DNA of 64,000 bases. Source: Algoriphagus marincola DSM 16067. GTDB lineage: Bacteria > Bacteroidota > Bacteroidia > Cytophagales > Cyclobacteriaceae. Each line of letters starts with the position of its first letter. The first letter of the stretch is position 1. Below the pieces are notes generated by a model. It saw only the letters and a program-made list of their open reading frames with translations, was not told the origin of the DNA and did no database searches. Shown in pieces: positions 33,947-42,396 of this stretch. The stretch is taken from positions 124,001 through 188,000 of the forward strand of contig NZ_AUBU01000003.1 of NCBI RefSeq assembly GCF_000429405.1, given 5' to 3'. Made by a program: the position numbers and the translations under genes.

Positions 33947-34960
33947 ATGAATATACAAGAAAACACGTCGCTAAAACCATACAATACTTTTGGCATAGAC
34001 GCAAAAGCAAGATTTTTTACAAAAGTCTCAGGACTCGCGGAATTAAAAGAGGCCCTTCTATTTGCGGAGGCTCAAACTATCCCCATTCTTATCCTAGGCG
34101 GAGGAAGTAATATCCTTCTGACACAGGATTTTATGGGCTTGGTGATCAAGTTGGAGCTTAAAGGGATTAAGGTAGTAGAAGAGGATTCCGAAAAAGTACT
34201 TGTATCAGTTGGTGCCGGTGAAAACTGGCATGAATTTGTTCTTTATGCAATTGCTCAAAATTGGGCAGGAATAGAAAATCTTTCACTCATTCCGGGAACA
34301 GTAGGCGCCTCCCCGATGCAAAATATCGGTGCATACGGCGTTGAAATCCAACAAGTGTTTCATCACCTGAGAGCCTTAAATCGAAAAACCTTAGAACTGG
34401 AAACCTTTTCTGCAGAAGAATGTCAATTTGGCTATCGGGAAAGTGTCTTCAAGCATAGACTTAAAGACAAGTATATTATTTGTGAGGTCGTCTTTCAACT
34501 TTCGAAAATTCCTTTGATCAATATCAGCTATGGAGCTATAAAAGATACTTTGGTAGAAATGAAAGCTGAGAACCCTGGAATTAAGGAGGTATCTGATGCA
34601 GTGATTGCCATTCGTCAGTCCAAACTTCCCAATCCATCTGAAATAGGCAATGCGGGATCGTTTTTTAAAAACCCAACTATTTCAGAATCTACTTTTGAAA
34701 AGCTAAAAGATCAATTCCCCGAAATCCCGGGCTATAAGGTGGATGAGGGCATTAAAGTCCCTGCTGCTTGGCTCATCGATCAGGCTGGTTGGAAAGGCTT
34801 TAGGCGAAATGACATTGGTGTCCACAACAAACAAGCTTTGGTTTTGGTCAATTTTGGAAAAGGAAAAGGAAAAGAAATTCAAGAACTCTCCCAAGAGATT
34901 CAACAAAGTGTGGAAGAAAAGTTCGGAATTAAATTAAGCCCTGAAGTCAATTTTATTTAA
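33947..34960 (+). CDS. murB: UDP-N-acetylmuramate dehydrogenase MurB
   Basis: 337 residues from ATG 33947; residues MNIQENTSLKPYNTFGID match the family N-terminus, whereas earlier starts lie within the divergent gene. FAD/NADPH enzyme reducing UDP-GlcNAc-enolpyruvate to UDP-MurNAc. FAD loop ILGGGSNILL, IPGTVGASPMQNIGAYGVEI, FGYRESVFK, catalytic Ser in NAGSFFKNP and catalytic Glu in LSPEVNF near the C-terminus. This is the longer type-I (E. coli-like) form. Its last four bases overlap the stop of the convergent dCMP deaminase. Confidence 0.95.
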   Translation: MNIQENTSLKPYNTFGIDAKARFFTKVSGLAELKEALLFAEAQTIPILILGGGSNILLTQDFMGLVIKLELKGIKVVEEDSEKVLVSVGAGENWHEFVLYAIAQNWAGIENLSLIPGTVGASPMQNIGAYGVEIQQVFHHLRALNRKTLELETFSAEECQFGYRESVFKHRLKDKYIICEVVFQLSKIPLINISYGAIKDTLVEMKAENPGIKEVSDAVIAIRQSKLPNPSEIGNAGSFFKNPTISESTFEKLKDQFPEIPGYKVDEGIKVPAAWLIDQAGWKGFRRNDIGVHNKQALVLVNFGKGKGKEIQELSQEIQQSVEEKFGIKLSPEVNFI

Positions 34961-35457
34961 ATCAGAGGATCATGCACCGCTAATTCCTTATGATAACGGT
35001 CCACCTGAACCCCAAACTTTCGTAAGAAATCAACGCCTTCATCACTTCCAATCCCCTTGTATTCTGCGTAGGAAAATAGGTAAACCACTTTAGCTATTCC
35101 CATAGAAAAAATAATCCTGGCACAAGGAAGGCACGGAGCTAGGGTTACATAGAGGGTCGATCCTTCTACTGATGTATTATTTTTAACTGCATATAAAATC
35201 GCATTTTGCTCGGCATGCAGGGCAAGCGAGCAACTCCCCTTACTGTCTCGTGCACATCCGGTATCAGGAAATTCCAAATCACAGTTGTGCGTACCAGCCG
35301 GCGGCCCATTGTATCCAATAGAAATAATTCTCGTATCTTTTGTTAAGACGGCACCTACATGCTTTTTGATGCAATGAGAACGCTTTGCCAAGTTGACGGC
35401 CAACTCCATAAAAATATCATCAAAATCAGGTCTGCTCATGTCGCGAAATTTCTCCAA
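34957..35457 (-). CDS. dCMP/cytidine-type deaminase (ComEB family)
   Basis: 166 residues (an alternative start at Met7, 35439, is equally reasonable). Zinc site: His81-Ala-Glu83 in HAEQNAI with Cys109 and Cys112 in APCLPCARII. GAVLTKDTRIISIGYNGPPAGTHNC and the Cys-rich insertion GCARDSKGSC (an extra zinc-like knuckle) are typical of dCMP deaminases. It supplies dUMP for thymidylate synthesis. It converges with and overlaps murB by four bases. Confidence 0.9.
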   Translation of the reverse strand: MEKFRDMSRPDFDDIFMELAVNLAKRSHCIKKHVGAVLTKDTRIISIGYNGPPAGTHNCDLEFPDTGCARDSKGSCSLALHAEQNAILYAVKNNTSVEGSTLYVTLAPCLPCARIIFSMGIAKVVYLFSYAEYKGIGSDEGVDFLRKFGVQVDRYHKELAVHDPLI

Positions 35458-35565
35458 AATTAGTTATACATTTTAGGTAGGAAAATAAGATTTCAAATTC
35501 CTTGCATAAAATGCCAAAATTGGTTTAGGATTTGTGATTTGATTGAAAGGTAAAAATACTCTGAA

Positions 35566-36144
35566 ATGCTTAAAGGAAAATTTTCAATTGGTTGGACTAT
35601 CTTTTTGATGGTGGTCATACAATCGTGTAGTAGCATAGAAATTTTTAAAGAGAACACGGAGCTTCCCTTATCAGCAAAATACAATTCCTTCGTGATCGTC
35701 AATGCTGAGATGAATATGAATGGCTTTTCAGCCCAGTTTTTAGATGCAAAAGTCCAGGACAAAATTCGCGAGTCTTTCGAAAGTCAGGGTCTTACCTACG
35801 ATCGAGTCAAACCTGATCTTATCATTCGCTACACTTCTAATGAAGACTTGAGGCAACGAGAAATAAACAGTTTTAACAATCCCTACCCATTTTGGGGAAT
35901 GCGGGTTTGGGATCCTTGGATGTTCAATCCTTATTCCCCCTACAATGATCCTCCGCGGACAGACAATTATGAACTCCTACAGGTAATCATAGATTTTATT
36001 GATCCGGAAAAAGACAAATTTTTAATGACTCTGACTGGTGTGACAGAGGTAAACAGTCCAAAGTATAAAGAGAAAAAAGTTTTAAAAACCACTGAAAAAG
36101 TTGTTGAACGCTTTATTTCAGAGATTGATTTCTTAGAGAATTAG
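35566..36144 (+). CDS. DUF4136-like lipoprotein
   Basis: 192 residues. The signal peptide ends MVVIQSC (Cys21, lipobox I-Q-S-C). It resembles the DUF4136 layout: NSFVIVNAEMN, a helix AKVQDKIRESFESQGLTYDRV, PDLIIRYTSNED, a Pro/Trp-rich excursion (NNPYPFWGMRVWDPWMFNPYSPYNDPP, positions given in parts), then QVIIDFIDPEKDKFLMTLTGV and a C-terminal helix. The aromatic, proline-rich insertion is unlike the member at 2735. Function unknown; an outer-membrane-facing lipoprotein is likely. It precedes the receiver gene by 165 bp, which has its own promoter. Confidence 0.7.
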   Translation: MLKGKFSIGWTIFLMVVIQSCSSIEIFKENTELPLSAKYNSFVIVNAEMNMNGFSAQFLDAKVQDKIRESFESQGLTYDRVKPDLIIRYTSNEDLRQREINSFNNPYPFWGMRVWDPWMFNPYSPYNDPPRTDNYELLQVIIDFIDPEKDKFLMTLTGVTEVNSPKYKEKKVLKTTEKVVERFISEIDFLEN

Positions 36145-36236
36145 AAAATAGTTACATCAATTATTGAGATACTCCTACTCTTTCATTGGAAGGGTGTGAA
36201 GATTCACTAAAAATTACAAAGTTATTTGGCCGGTTA

Positions 36237-36267
36237 TTTGCTATTTGAGCAGAAGATTGTAATTTTG
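36237..36267 (+). promoter_or_regulatory. Bacteroidota-type promoter for the receiver gene
   Basis: TTTG (36237-36240), 19-base spacer, TAATTTTG (36260-36267). It lies 42 bases before ATG 36310 and rules out a start at 36226. Confidence 0.75.
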
Positions 36268-36309
36268 TATTATATTAATTGTAATTCAGCACCCCGATTT
36301 TGCATTTTA

Positions 36310-36666
36310 ATGCTAACTATTGTTCTCATAGACGACGATCCTATCAGCACATTTGTGACTGAAAAGCTTATTTCCAAGAATGTAAGCCAGGCTTGTCAGT
36401 TTTTCAAATATCAAAGTGCAAAAGAAGCTCTTCAGGAAATATCGAGCATTAAGCCCCATTACCTTTTTTTAGATCTGAATATGCCTGAGATGAACGGCTG
36501 GGATTTTCTTGATCGGTTCAACCCTAGCGATACAGAAGCGGAAATTTACATTTTAAGCAGTTCAGTAGATGAGCGCGATATTAATAAAGCCAGTCAATAT
36601 CAATGTGTAAAAGACTACCTATCTAAGCCGCTGGTGAAAAAGTACATTCAAAATATCTTCAATTAA
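36310..36666 (+). CDS. single-domain response regulator
   Basis: 118 residues from ATG 36310, consisting only of a receiver domain. Acidic pocket DDD (8-10), phospho-acceptor Asp55 in LFLDLNMPEMNGW, Ser83 in ILSSS, Lys106 in LSKPL. No output domain, so it acts through protein contacts, like CheY or Spo0F. No kinase lies nearby. The promoter at 36237-36267 and terminator at 36675 mark a one-gene unit. Confidence 0.92.
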   Translation: MLTIVLIDDDPISTFVTEKLISKNVSQACQFFKYQSAKEALQEISSIKPHYLFLDLNMPEMNGWDFLDRFNPSDTEAEIYILSSSVDERDINKASQYQCVKDYLSKPLVKKYIQNIFN

Positions 36667-36674
36667 AATTGACA

Positions 36675-36699
36675 AATTCCCAGACGGGAATTTTTTTTT
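36675..36699 (+). terminator. terminator after the receiver gene
   Basis: AATTCCC / GGGAATT stem, loop AGAC, then a run of T to 36699. Confidence 0.85.
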
Positions 36700-36780
36700 G
36701 GCTTTTTAGAAAATCTTTTTGAGAGATCGGAACATTCGTTTTCAGGATTGGTTTTATTTTTATCAAAATAAGTAAAAACT

Positions 36781-37263
36781 ATGAGACCAATTCAACCCGA
36801 ATTAATTGGAGCAATCGAGCGGACGGCCAAGAAACTTAAAGATGGAGGGTCAAGCTATCAATGGGGACACATGGGCGCATGCAACTGCGGAAATCTTGCT
36901 CAAGAACTTACACCTTTTTCAAAAGCAGAAATTCACAGATATGCAATGGAGCGCTCCGGTGATTGGAATGATCAAATATTAGAGTTTTGCCCTACAAGCG
37001 GTTATCCCATCGATCTTGTTATTCAGCGAATGTTGGATTTTGGATTGACCTTAGATGATCTCGGACATCTAGAGAGACTTTCTGCGCCAGAAGTACTGGA
37101 GCGTATTCCATTCGAAAGAAAGCAGTCGCTTAGTCAAAACAAGCGCGAAGATGTGGTATTCTATCTTGAAACTTGGGCTAGGGTACTCCGTGAAAAATGG
37201 GAAAAACAACAGTCCTCTGAAATTTTGGAAAGAGTTGAAAAAAATTCAATTCCGGTGTATTGA
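36781..37263 (+). CDS. conserved protein of unknown function (160 aa)
   Basis: Cytoplasmic (no signal, no TM), mostly helical. The most distinctive part is SYQWGHMGACNCGNLAQELT (about 25-44), with a C-x-C pair and a His three residues before the Gly-Ala-Cys; a third Cys lies in LEFCPTSGYPIDLV. The rest is helices (DLVIQRMLDFGLTLDDLGHLERL, REDVVFYLETWARVLREKW). From memory similar proteins exist across Bacteroidota without a function. The C-x-C plus His could bind a metal. It is followed by the acidic protein after 52 bases. Confidence 0.75.
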   Translation: MRPIQPELIGAIERTAKKLKDGGSSYQWGHMGACNCGNLAQELTPFSKAEIHRYAMERSGDWNDQILEFCPTSGYPIDLVIQRMLDFGLTLDDLGHLERLSAPEVLERIPFERKQSLSQNKREDVVFYLETWARVLREKWEKQQSSEILERVEKNSIPVY

Positions 37264-37315
37264 GCAATTTGTTTTTTTAATTTATTTGCATCGTTTTCAC
37301 TTAAACCACAATCTT

Positions 37316-37507
37316 ATGGAAGATTTCGAAGATGATTTTGATGAATTAGATGACTTCGATTCTGATGATGATTTTGACTCCGAATTTGAAGACGAGTACG
37401 ATCTAGATGAAGAATCCGAGTTTGTCGATGACAACATCATGGACTTTGATGAAGAAGAAGATGATTTTGACGAAGAAGAGGACGAAGACTTCGACGACGA
37501 ATTTTAA
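37316..37507 (+). CDS. hyperacidic 63-residue protein
   Basis: Start at ATG 37316 (MEDFEDDFDELDD). 25 Asp and 17 Glu among 63 residues, ten Phe, and no Lys, Arg or His at all. Phe recurs every 4-9 residues inside Asp/Glu runs, ending EDFDDEF. Certainly disordered in isolation. Such polyanionic proteins can mimic nucleic acid, bind basic proteins or buffer cations; the function is unknown. A longer in-frame start at 37151 lies inside the preceding gene and changes composition abruptly, so it is rejected. Confidence 0.75.
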   Translation: MEDFEDDFDELDDFDSDDDFDSEFEDEYDLDEESEFVDDNIMDFDEEEDDFDEEEDEDFDDEF

Positions 37508-37513
37508 GTGACA

Positions 37514-37544
37514 AGGCCCAAGAACTTGTTGGTATTTTGGGCCT
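37514..37544 (+). terminator. hairpin after the acidic protein gene
   Basis: AGGCCCAA (37514-37521) pairs with TTGGGCCT (37537-37544) across 15 bases; no T run follows directly, so termination may be weak. Confidence 0.45.
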
Positions 37545-37590
37545 GGTCCTTTATCTTCGAACCTTGAATTAAACAACAAATATCAAGCTC

Positions 37591-37731
37591 ATGATTCTAT
37601 TGGATATCTTCAGTTCACCTATTGCCTCCGGCGCTCAGCTATTCTTACTGATTGTTGTGATTTTGATCGGATTAGGCGCGGGTCTTTCAGCAATGGATGC
37701 ACGTAAAACCTTCTCAAAGGGTAAAAAATAA
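37591..37731 (+). CDS. small single-span membrane protein (46 aa)
   Basis: ATG 37591 to TAA 37731 encodes MILLDIFSSPIASGAQLFLL, then IVVILIGLGAGLSAMDARKT and FSKGKK. One membrane span (about 16-36), a short polar N-terminus and a basic C-terminal tail (RKTFSKGKK) predicted cytoplasmic by the positive-inside rule. Support: start and stop are bracketed by a promoter-like TTG-N20-TATCTTCG (37529-37559) and an excellent terminator eight bases past the stop. Too small for family recognition. Confidence 0.6.
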   Translation: MILLDIFSSPIASGAQLFLLIVVILIGLGAGLSAMDARKTFSKGKK

Positions 37732-37738
37732 TCTTAAC

Positions 37739-37761
37739 AAAAGGGCTTCTGCCCTTTTTTT
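37739..37761 (+). terminator. terminator after the 46-residue membrane protein
   Basis: AAAAGGGC / GCCCTTTT stem with loop TTCT and a T run to 37761; the next gene starts five bases later. Confidence 0.88.
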
Positions 37762-37765
37762 ATTT

Positions 37766-38206
37766 ATGGACAAAAAACAAGATTACTCGAATCACGCACG
37801 GTATTTTCCGTTTCATCATTTTTTCTTAGCACCCCTATCCTTAGCTTTTTTTATTTGGACACTAATCGATTTAGATTTTTCAAGTTCTGAAGCGATTGCA
37901 GAAAGCATCAAATCCTTTATTTTAGCAATTATGGTTCTGTCACTTCCCATGTTGTCCAGGATCTATGCGCTCAAAAACCAAAATCGGATCATTTTTGCGG
38001 AAATGAGGGCTCGCTATGCCGAACTTAGTGGCAAGGCATTTCGGGAAAAAGAGGAAAAACTTAAAGGAGGTCAAATAATTGCCCTACGATTTGCCAGCGA
38101 TGAAGAATTGCTTCCTCTGATTGAAGAGACAATCGAAAAAAACTACAGCCCGAAAGAAATCAAAATGAAAATCAAGAATTGGAAAGGTGACTACCAGAGA
38201 GTCTAA
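37766..38206 (+). CDS. DUF6526 family membrane protein
   Basis: 146 residues from ATG 37766, where the family-like N-terminus MDKKQDYSNHARYFPFHHFF begins; earlier in-frame codons overlap the terminator and the small gene. Two membrane segments (LAPLSLAFFIWTLIDL and SFILAIMVLSLPMLSRIYAL), then RIIFAEMRARYAELSGKAF and a helical tail. I assign DUF6526 from the QNY.NH.RYY..HHF pattern remembered for the family; the role is unknown. The last four bases overlap the convergent glycerate kinase stop. Confidence 0.75.
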   Translation: MDKKQDYSNHARYFPFHHFFLAPLSLAFFIWTLIDLDFSSSEAIAESIKSFILAIMVLSLPMLSRIYALKNQNRIIFAEMRARYAELSGKAFREKEEKLKGGQIIALRFASDEELLPLIEETIEKNYSPKEIKMKIKNWKGDYQRV

Positions 38207-39300
38207 ATAGTCAATTTCTTTTCTAAGGTAAGCTTCAGATTTTCAGCTGCTTTTTTCTTATAGTCTATTTGAGAAAAATCTAATTCAGGTAATTTCATAA
38301 CAGATTCAAATCCAAAACCTTGACCATCATTACCTGAAGTAATAAGGTGGCATGGCTTTTGGTATTTCTTGCATATTTGTAGCAGTTCAAAACACCCTTT
38401 TCCTTCTTTAGATTGTTGATCAAACCTACCTTCTCCCGTCAAAACGATATCGCTTGACTGAACCTCTTTTTCCATGGCTACCTGATCAAAAAAATAGGCA
38501 GCTCCAAATTTGATTTCGGTTGAGAAAAATGCATTTAATCCCAATGCAATTCCTCCAGCCGCACCAAATCCTGTACAATCTTCAAATGGCTTTTTTGCCT
38601 TTTGATAGAGAAGCTGTATGATACGATTTGCATCTTCTGAAAAGGAGTCCATTTGATCCGAGCTAAGGCCTTTTTGAGGTCCAAATACAGGAATCGCTCC
38701 AGTGGCTCCAAAAAAAGTATTTCTGACATCACAGAGACAGGTAAAGGTAAGTTTTGAAAGCTTTGGGTTAGACTGCACGTAAGCCAACTTTTTCAACAAA
38801 TGATCTGAGAAGGGAACGATCTCCTTTCCCAAGGAATCTAAAAATACAAATCCCAAACCCTGTAGGATGCCCAGTCCTAAATCTATACTAGCGCTTCCTC
38901 CAAGGCCAAGAATCACGTGCTCTGCACCCATTTCTATCCCTTTTTGGATCAATTTACCCGTTCCGAAGGTAGAAGCTACACGGGGATTTAATTCAGAACT
39001 ATCAAGCAAACCGATTCCACTGACAGTAGAAACGTCCAAGTAGATAGTTTTGGATTGAAAGTCATAACCAAAGGAACCAAAAGCAGGACTTCCAAATGGA
39101 TCGAGCGACCAAGCGCTTATTTTTTCTAGCTCCAAATACTCGGTCAAGAGCTCACAAGTACCATCTCCCCCATCTGCGATCGGTATCTTCTTGACCTGTG
39201 AATTTGGATACTTACTAGCTACAGTTTGCCCGATAATCTCAGCAGCATCACTTGCAGAGATTGTTCCTTTAAAAGCGTTCGGAGCAATTAAGACTTTCAT
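38203..39300 (-). CDS. glycerate kinase (GarK/GlxK family)
   Basis: 365 residues, a type-I glycerate 2- or 3-kinase. Motifs: MKVLIAPNAFKGTISASDAAEII at the start, IPIADGGDGTCELL, GLGGSASIDLGLGILQGLG, GFGAAGGIALGLNAFF and LTGEGRFDQQSKEGKG. It phosphorylates glycerate with ATP, feeding lower glycolysis. Its ATG overlaps the upstream symporter stop (39297-39300), so the two are co-translated, although glycerate and alanine/glycine have no obvious common pathway beyond serine/glycine metabolism. Confidence 0.93.
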   Translation of the reverse strand: MKVLIAPNAFKGTISASDAAEIIGQTVASKYPNSQVKKIPIADGGDGTCELLTEYLELEKISAWSLDPFGSPAFGSFGYDFQSKTIYLDVSTVSGIGLLDSSELNPRVASTFGTGKLIQKGIEMGAEHVILGLGGSASIDLGLGILQGLGFVFLDSLGKEIVPFSDHLLKKLAYVQSNPKLSKLTFTCLCDVRNTFFGATGAIPVFGPQKGLSSDQMDSFSEDANRIIQLLYQKAKKPFEDCTGFGAAGGIALGLNAFFSTEIKFGAAYFFDQVAMEKEVQSSDIVLTGEGRFDQQSKEGKGCFELLQICKKYQKPCHLITSGNDGQGFGFESVMKLPELDFSQIDYKKKAAENLKLTLEKKLTI

Positions 39301-40649
39301 TTTAAAGCATCCATCCGCTCAAAATAATCCTTGTATGCGGCCTTGACTTTTGGGGCTAAATAAATGGTCGAAATCATCGTAGGAATTGCCATGATCGCAT
39401 ACATTCCATCTACTAGGCTAATCACCACTTCTAGAGAAGCCACTGCCCCAGCCACAATGGTGATCAAATAGAAATAATTGTAGAAATCTGCTCTTTTTGC
39501 TCCAAAAAGGTAATTGAAGCACTTGTGTCCATAATAGGAGTAGGTAAACATGGTAGATAGCGCAAAGATCAACACGGCTGCCATCAGAAGATATTTACCG
39601 ATACCTGGTAAAGCTGACTCAAAAGCATTCAATGTCAATCTCACTCCATCCGCTTCCGTAGTCTGCCAAACTCCAGTCAGCATGATCACGAGTGCCGTCA
39701 AGGTACAAACCACAATGGTATCAATAAATGGTCCCAGCATCGCAATCAAACCTTCCCGAATCGGCTCTCTATTTTTAGAGGCACCATGGACCATCGGAGC
39801 CGTACCAATTCCGGCCTCGTTAGAGAAAGCTGCTCTTCTTGCTCCCGTAATGATCACCGCTCCTACCACGCCTCCGGCTGCAGCCTTTCCAGTAAATGCA
39901 TCAGAAATAATCAACCAGAGCATTTCAGGTACATCCACAAAATTCTTTCCCACAATTATCAAAACGGTAACAAAATAAAGTACCACCATAAAAGGAACTA
40001 GTCGGGATGCTACAGCTGCTATGCGTTTGATGCCTCCCAAAACAACAAAAGCCACCAAAACCATCATCGTGATACCGATAATCCACCGAACAGTCTCTGT
40101 GGATTCGATACCTGCAGGTTCCAGCATTACTGCTCTGAAAACCGCCGAAAGTTGATTGGCTTGAAATATGGCTAACAACCCAATCACTCCTGCCACTGAG
40201 AAAATGATGGATAGAAATTTGAATTTTTTACCCATCCCCTCTTCAATGACATACATCGGGCCTCCTTGAACTGTCCCAGCGGAATCTTTCCCTCGAAACA
40301 TGATAGCCAAAGAGCAACTGTAATACTTGGTAGCCATTCCAACGAAGGCGGAAATCCACATCCAGAAAATAGCTCCTGGACCTCCCATATTGATGGCAAT
40401 AGCCACTCCACTGATATTTCCGAGTCCTACAGTTGCCGCAATAGCAGCAGACAATGCCTGAAAAGAAGTAATCTGTCCCGGAGCAAGATCATCATCGTAT
40501 TTCCCTCTAAGTAGACTGATTGCATGCCCTATTTTTCGAAAGGGAACAAATCCGGAATGGAATAAAAGAATGAGTCCGCCCCCCATCAATAAAACGAGCA
40601 TCGGCGTACCCCAAATCCAATTCGCAAATGAAACAATAATGTCTCCCAT
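39297..40649 (-). CDS. alanine/glycine:cation symporter (AGCS family)
   Basis: 450 residues with 10-11 membrane segments. Signature: TAAIAATVGLGNISGVAIAI-type N-terminal region (QALSAAIAATVGLGNISGVA), GPGAIFWMWISAFVGMATKY, GGPMYVIEEG and ARRAAFSNEAGIGTAPMVHG. It imports alanine or glycine with sodium. It forms a two-gene unit with glycerate kinase. Confidence 0.95.
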   Translation of the reverse strand: MGDIIVSFANWIWGTPMLVLLMGGGLILLFHSGFVPFRKIGHAISLLRGKYDDDLAPGQITSFQALSAAIAATVGLGNISGVAIAINMGGPGAIFWMWISAFVGMATKYYSCSLAIMFRGKDSAGTVQGGPMYVIEEGMGKKFKFLSIIFSVAGVIGLLAIFQANQLSAVFRAVMLEPAGIESTETVRWIIGITMMVLVAFVVLGGIKRIAAVASRLVPFMVVLYFVTVLIIVGKNFVDVPEMLWLIISDAFTGKAAAGGVVGAVIITGARRAAFSNEAGIGTAPMVHGASKNREPIREGLIAMLGPFIDTIVVCTLTALVIMLTGVWQTTEADGVRLTLNAFESALPGIGKYLLMAAVLIFALSTMFTYSYYGHKCFNYLFGAKRADFYNYFYLITIVAGAVASLEVVISLVDGMYAIMAIPTMISTIYLAPKVKAAYKDYFERMDALK

Positions 40650-40741
40650 AGTTCAACTTCTTTTTGATGTGTATTCTAAATAAGCTACCATATTACCTCC
40701 AAATTCGTCAAAAATCAAAGATTTGAGAGAGGCATATAAAG

Positions 40742-40771
40742 AAAATCCCAGCTGAGATAGCTGGGATTTTT
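40742..40771 (-). terminator. terminator of the hexosaminidase gene
   Basis: 12-bp stem AAAATCCCAGCT / AGCTGGGATTTT with 5-base loop, 15 bases beyond the minus-strand stop at 40786. Confidence 0.88.
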
Positions 40772-40785
40772 AGAATTTCGCCTGA

Positions 40786-42396
40786 TTACCAAGCTACTTT
40801 GGGGGATTTATAAAATTGAATTCCTTGAGCCTCCCAACTTTCCCCAAGTTGAGCAACGCGACTTTTAAAACTTTCCCAATCTCTCGATGATCCGGGAGAC
40901 CAAGCCACCTCGGCTAATGCCGCGAGTCTTGGAAAAGTTAAATATTCAATATCGGCTCTGTCCTCGACCGTCTCCGTCCAGAGTGGTGCTTCGACGCCCA
41001 AAATATCAGACTTCGCAATATTCTGAGAATAAGTGGCCGGATCCCAGAGGTATGCAGAATCCAATTCAATATATGCTGCCCAATGCAAACCAATGCGGCT
41101 TGTTGAATCATATTGCATATCGAGATAGGCTTTCTTAGCCGGCGACATTAAAATCTGATTTCCCTGTCCTACAGCTAGGGCAGCATTATCCTCCATCGCC
41201 CAAAACTGTGCAATGTTTCCAGGCAAAAGATTGGCAGTAGCCACCTCATCCCATCCAATACTTATCTTCCCGTGCTTCTGAACGATATCCTGGACTCTTT
41301 CAACAAATTTGATGTAGTCTTCCTTTCGAGTTACGTGAGACTCGTCTCCACCGATATGAAAATAAGGCCCCGGGGTGATTTCAGAGAGTTCCCTGACGAC
41401 ATCGTCTACAAGCTGATACGTCAATTCCAAATCAGTATCAAAAGTACTGAAACCAACTTCCATCCCTGTGTATAGTTCAGCAGGCTGACGGATAATCAAT
41501 TTAGAATTAAAATCAATTTCTGATCCTTTCATAGGATTATTCACCGTACTCAAATCGCCATCTGGCAAATTAATACCTGGGTTTAGCTCTCCATAAGATG
41601 CTAAAGCGGCATTTGTATGTCCTGGCATATCAATTTCCGGGACGATGGTAATAAATCGCTCTTGCGCGTAGCGAACGATTTCTTTGTAATCTTCCTGTGT
41701 GAAAAAACCTCCTTCTCCACCTCCTACTTCAGTCTTTCCTCCTATCTCTGTCAGCTTTGGCCAAGATTTGATCTCAATTCTCCACCCTTGATCATCAGTT
41801 AAGTGAAGATGCAAGTAGTTCAATTTTAATCTCGCCATTTGATCGATGTAATGCTTTACATCCTCCATCCCAATGAAATGTCTGGCTACGTCTAGCATGG
41901 AGCCTCTATAGGGGTACTCAGGATCATCTTGGATTTTTCCTGCTGGAGCTATCCAGGCTACATTTTGTGCGCTGTTCGCTAAAATTTGACTTGGGAAGGC
42001 TTGGAGCAAGGTTTGAATGCCATAAAATATCCCAGCGGGTGAATCTGCAGAAATCTTCGCCTGACTTGAACTTATTTCTAATTCATAAGACTCATCATCC
42101 AAAGCTCCGCCAAATAATTCCAATACGATTTGACCTTCTCCATCACCCACTTCCAGTTCAAAACCAGTTGCCGATTTGATGCTTTGATTAAAATGTCGGG
42201 CTAATGGTTCTAAACTTGCCTGATCTCCAATAAGCTGAATGGATGTTCCTGATGTGAGTTCAAAGGAACCATTGGAACTACTGACCGATTTGGGGAGAGG
42301 AATCAAACCTCTCTCATCCAGTGAGGGGCCTTTCGGTCCGCAAGAGAACACCAAAGCGGTCAAAAAGAGTACGATAATTGACTTTTGATAGGTCAT
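40786..42396 (-). CDS. beta-N-acetylhexosaminidase (GH20), lipoprotein
   Basis: 536 residues. Lipobox LVFSC with Cys19, so anchored in the envelope. Residues about 27-150 are the GH20b alpha/beta domain; the catalytic TIM barrel starts at YPYRGSMLDVARHF (161-174). Landmarks: LHLTDDQGWRIEIKSWPKL, PEIDMPGHTNAAL and the catalytic pair Asp351-Glu352 in HIGGDESH. It uses substrate-assisted catalysis on terminal GlcNAc/GalNAc of chitin oligomers or host/algal glycans. It diverges from a Tat-exported oxidoreductase gene. Confidence 0.95.
   Translation of the reverse strand: MTYQKSIIVLFLTALVFSCGPKGPSLDERGLIPLPKSVSSSNGSFELTSGTSIQLIGDQASLEPLARHFNQSIKSATGFELEVGDGEGQIVLELFGGALDDESYELEISSSQAKISADSPAGIFYGIQTLLQAFPSQILANSAQNVAWIAPAGKIQDDPEYPYRGSMLDVARHFIGMEDVKHYIDQMARLKLNYLHLHLTDDQGWRIEIKSWPKLTEIGGKTEVGGGEGGFFTQEDYKEIVRYAQERFITIVPEIDMPGHTNAALASYGELNPGINLPDGDLSTVNNPMKGSEIDFNSKLIIRQPAELYTGMEVGFSTFDTDLELTYQLVDDVVRELSEITPGPYFHIGGDESHVTRKEDYIKFVERVQDIVQKHGKISIGWDEVATANLLPGNIAQFWAMEDNAALAVGQGNQILMSPAKKAYLDMQYDSTSRIGLHWAAYIELDSAYLWDPATYSQNIAKSDILGVEAPLWTETVEDRADIEYLTFPRLAALAEVAWSPGSSRDWESFKSRVAQLGESWEAQGIQFYKSPKVAW

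Noticed and set aside
37151..37315. Longer acidic protein starting inside the previous gene
   Set aside because: The first 55 residues are basic and hydrophobic, overlap another gene out of frame, and composition changes sharply at Met 37316.
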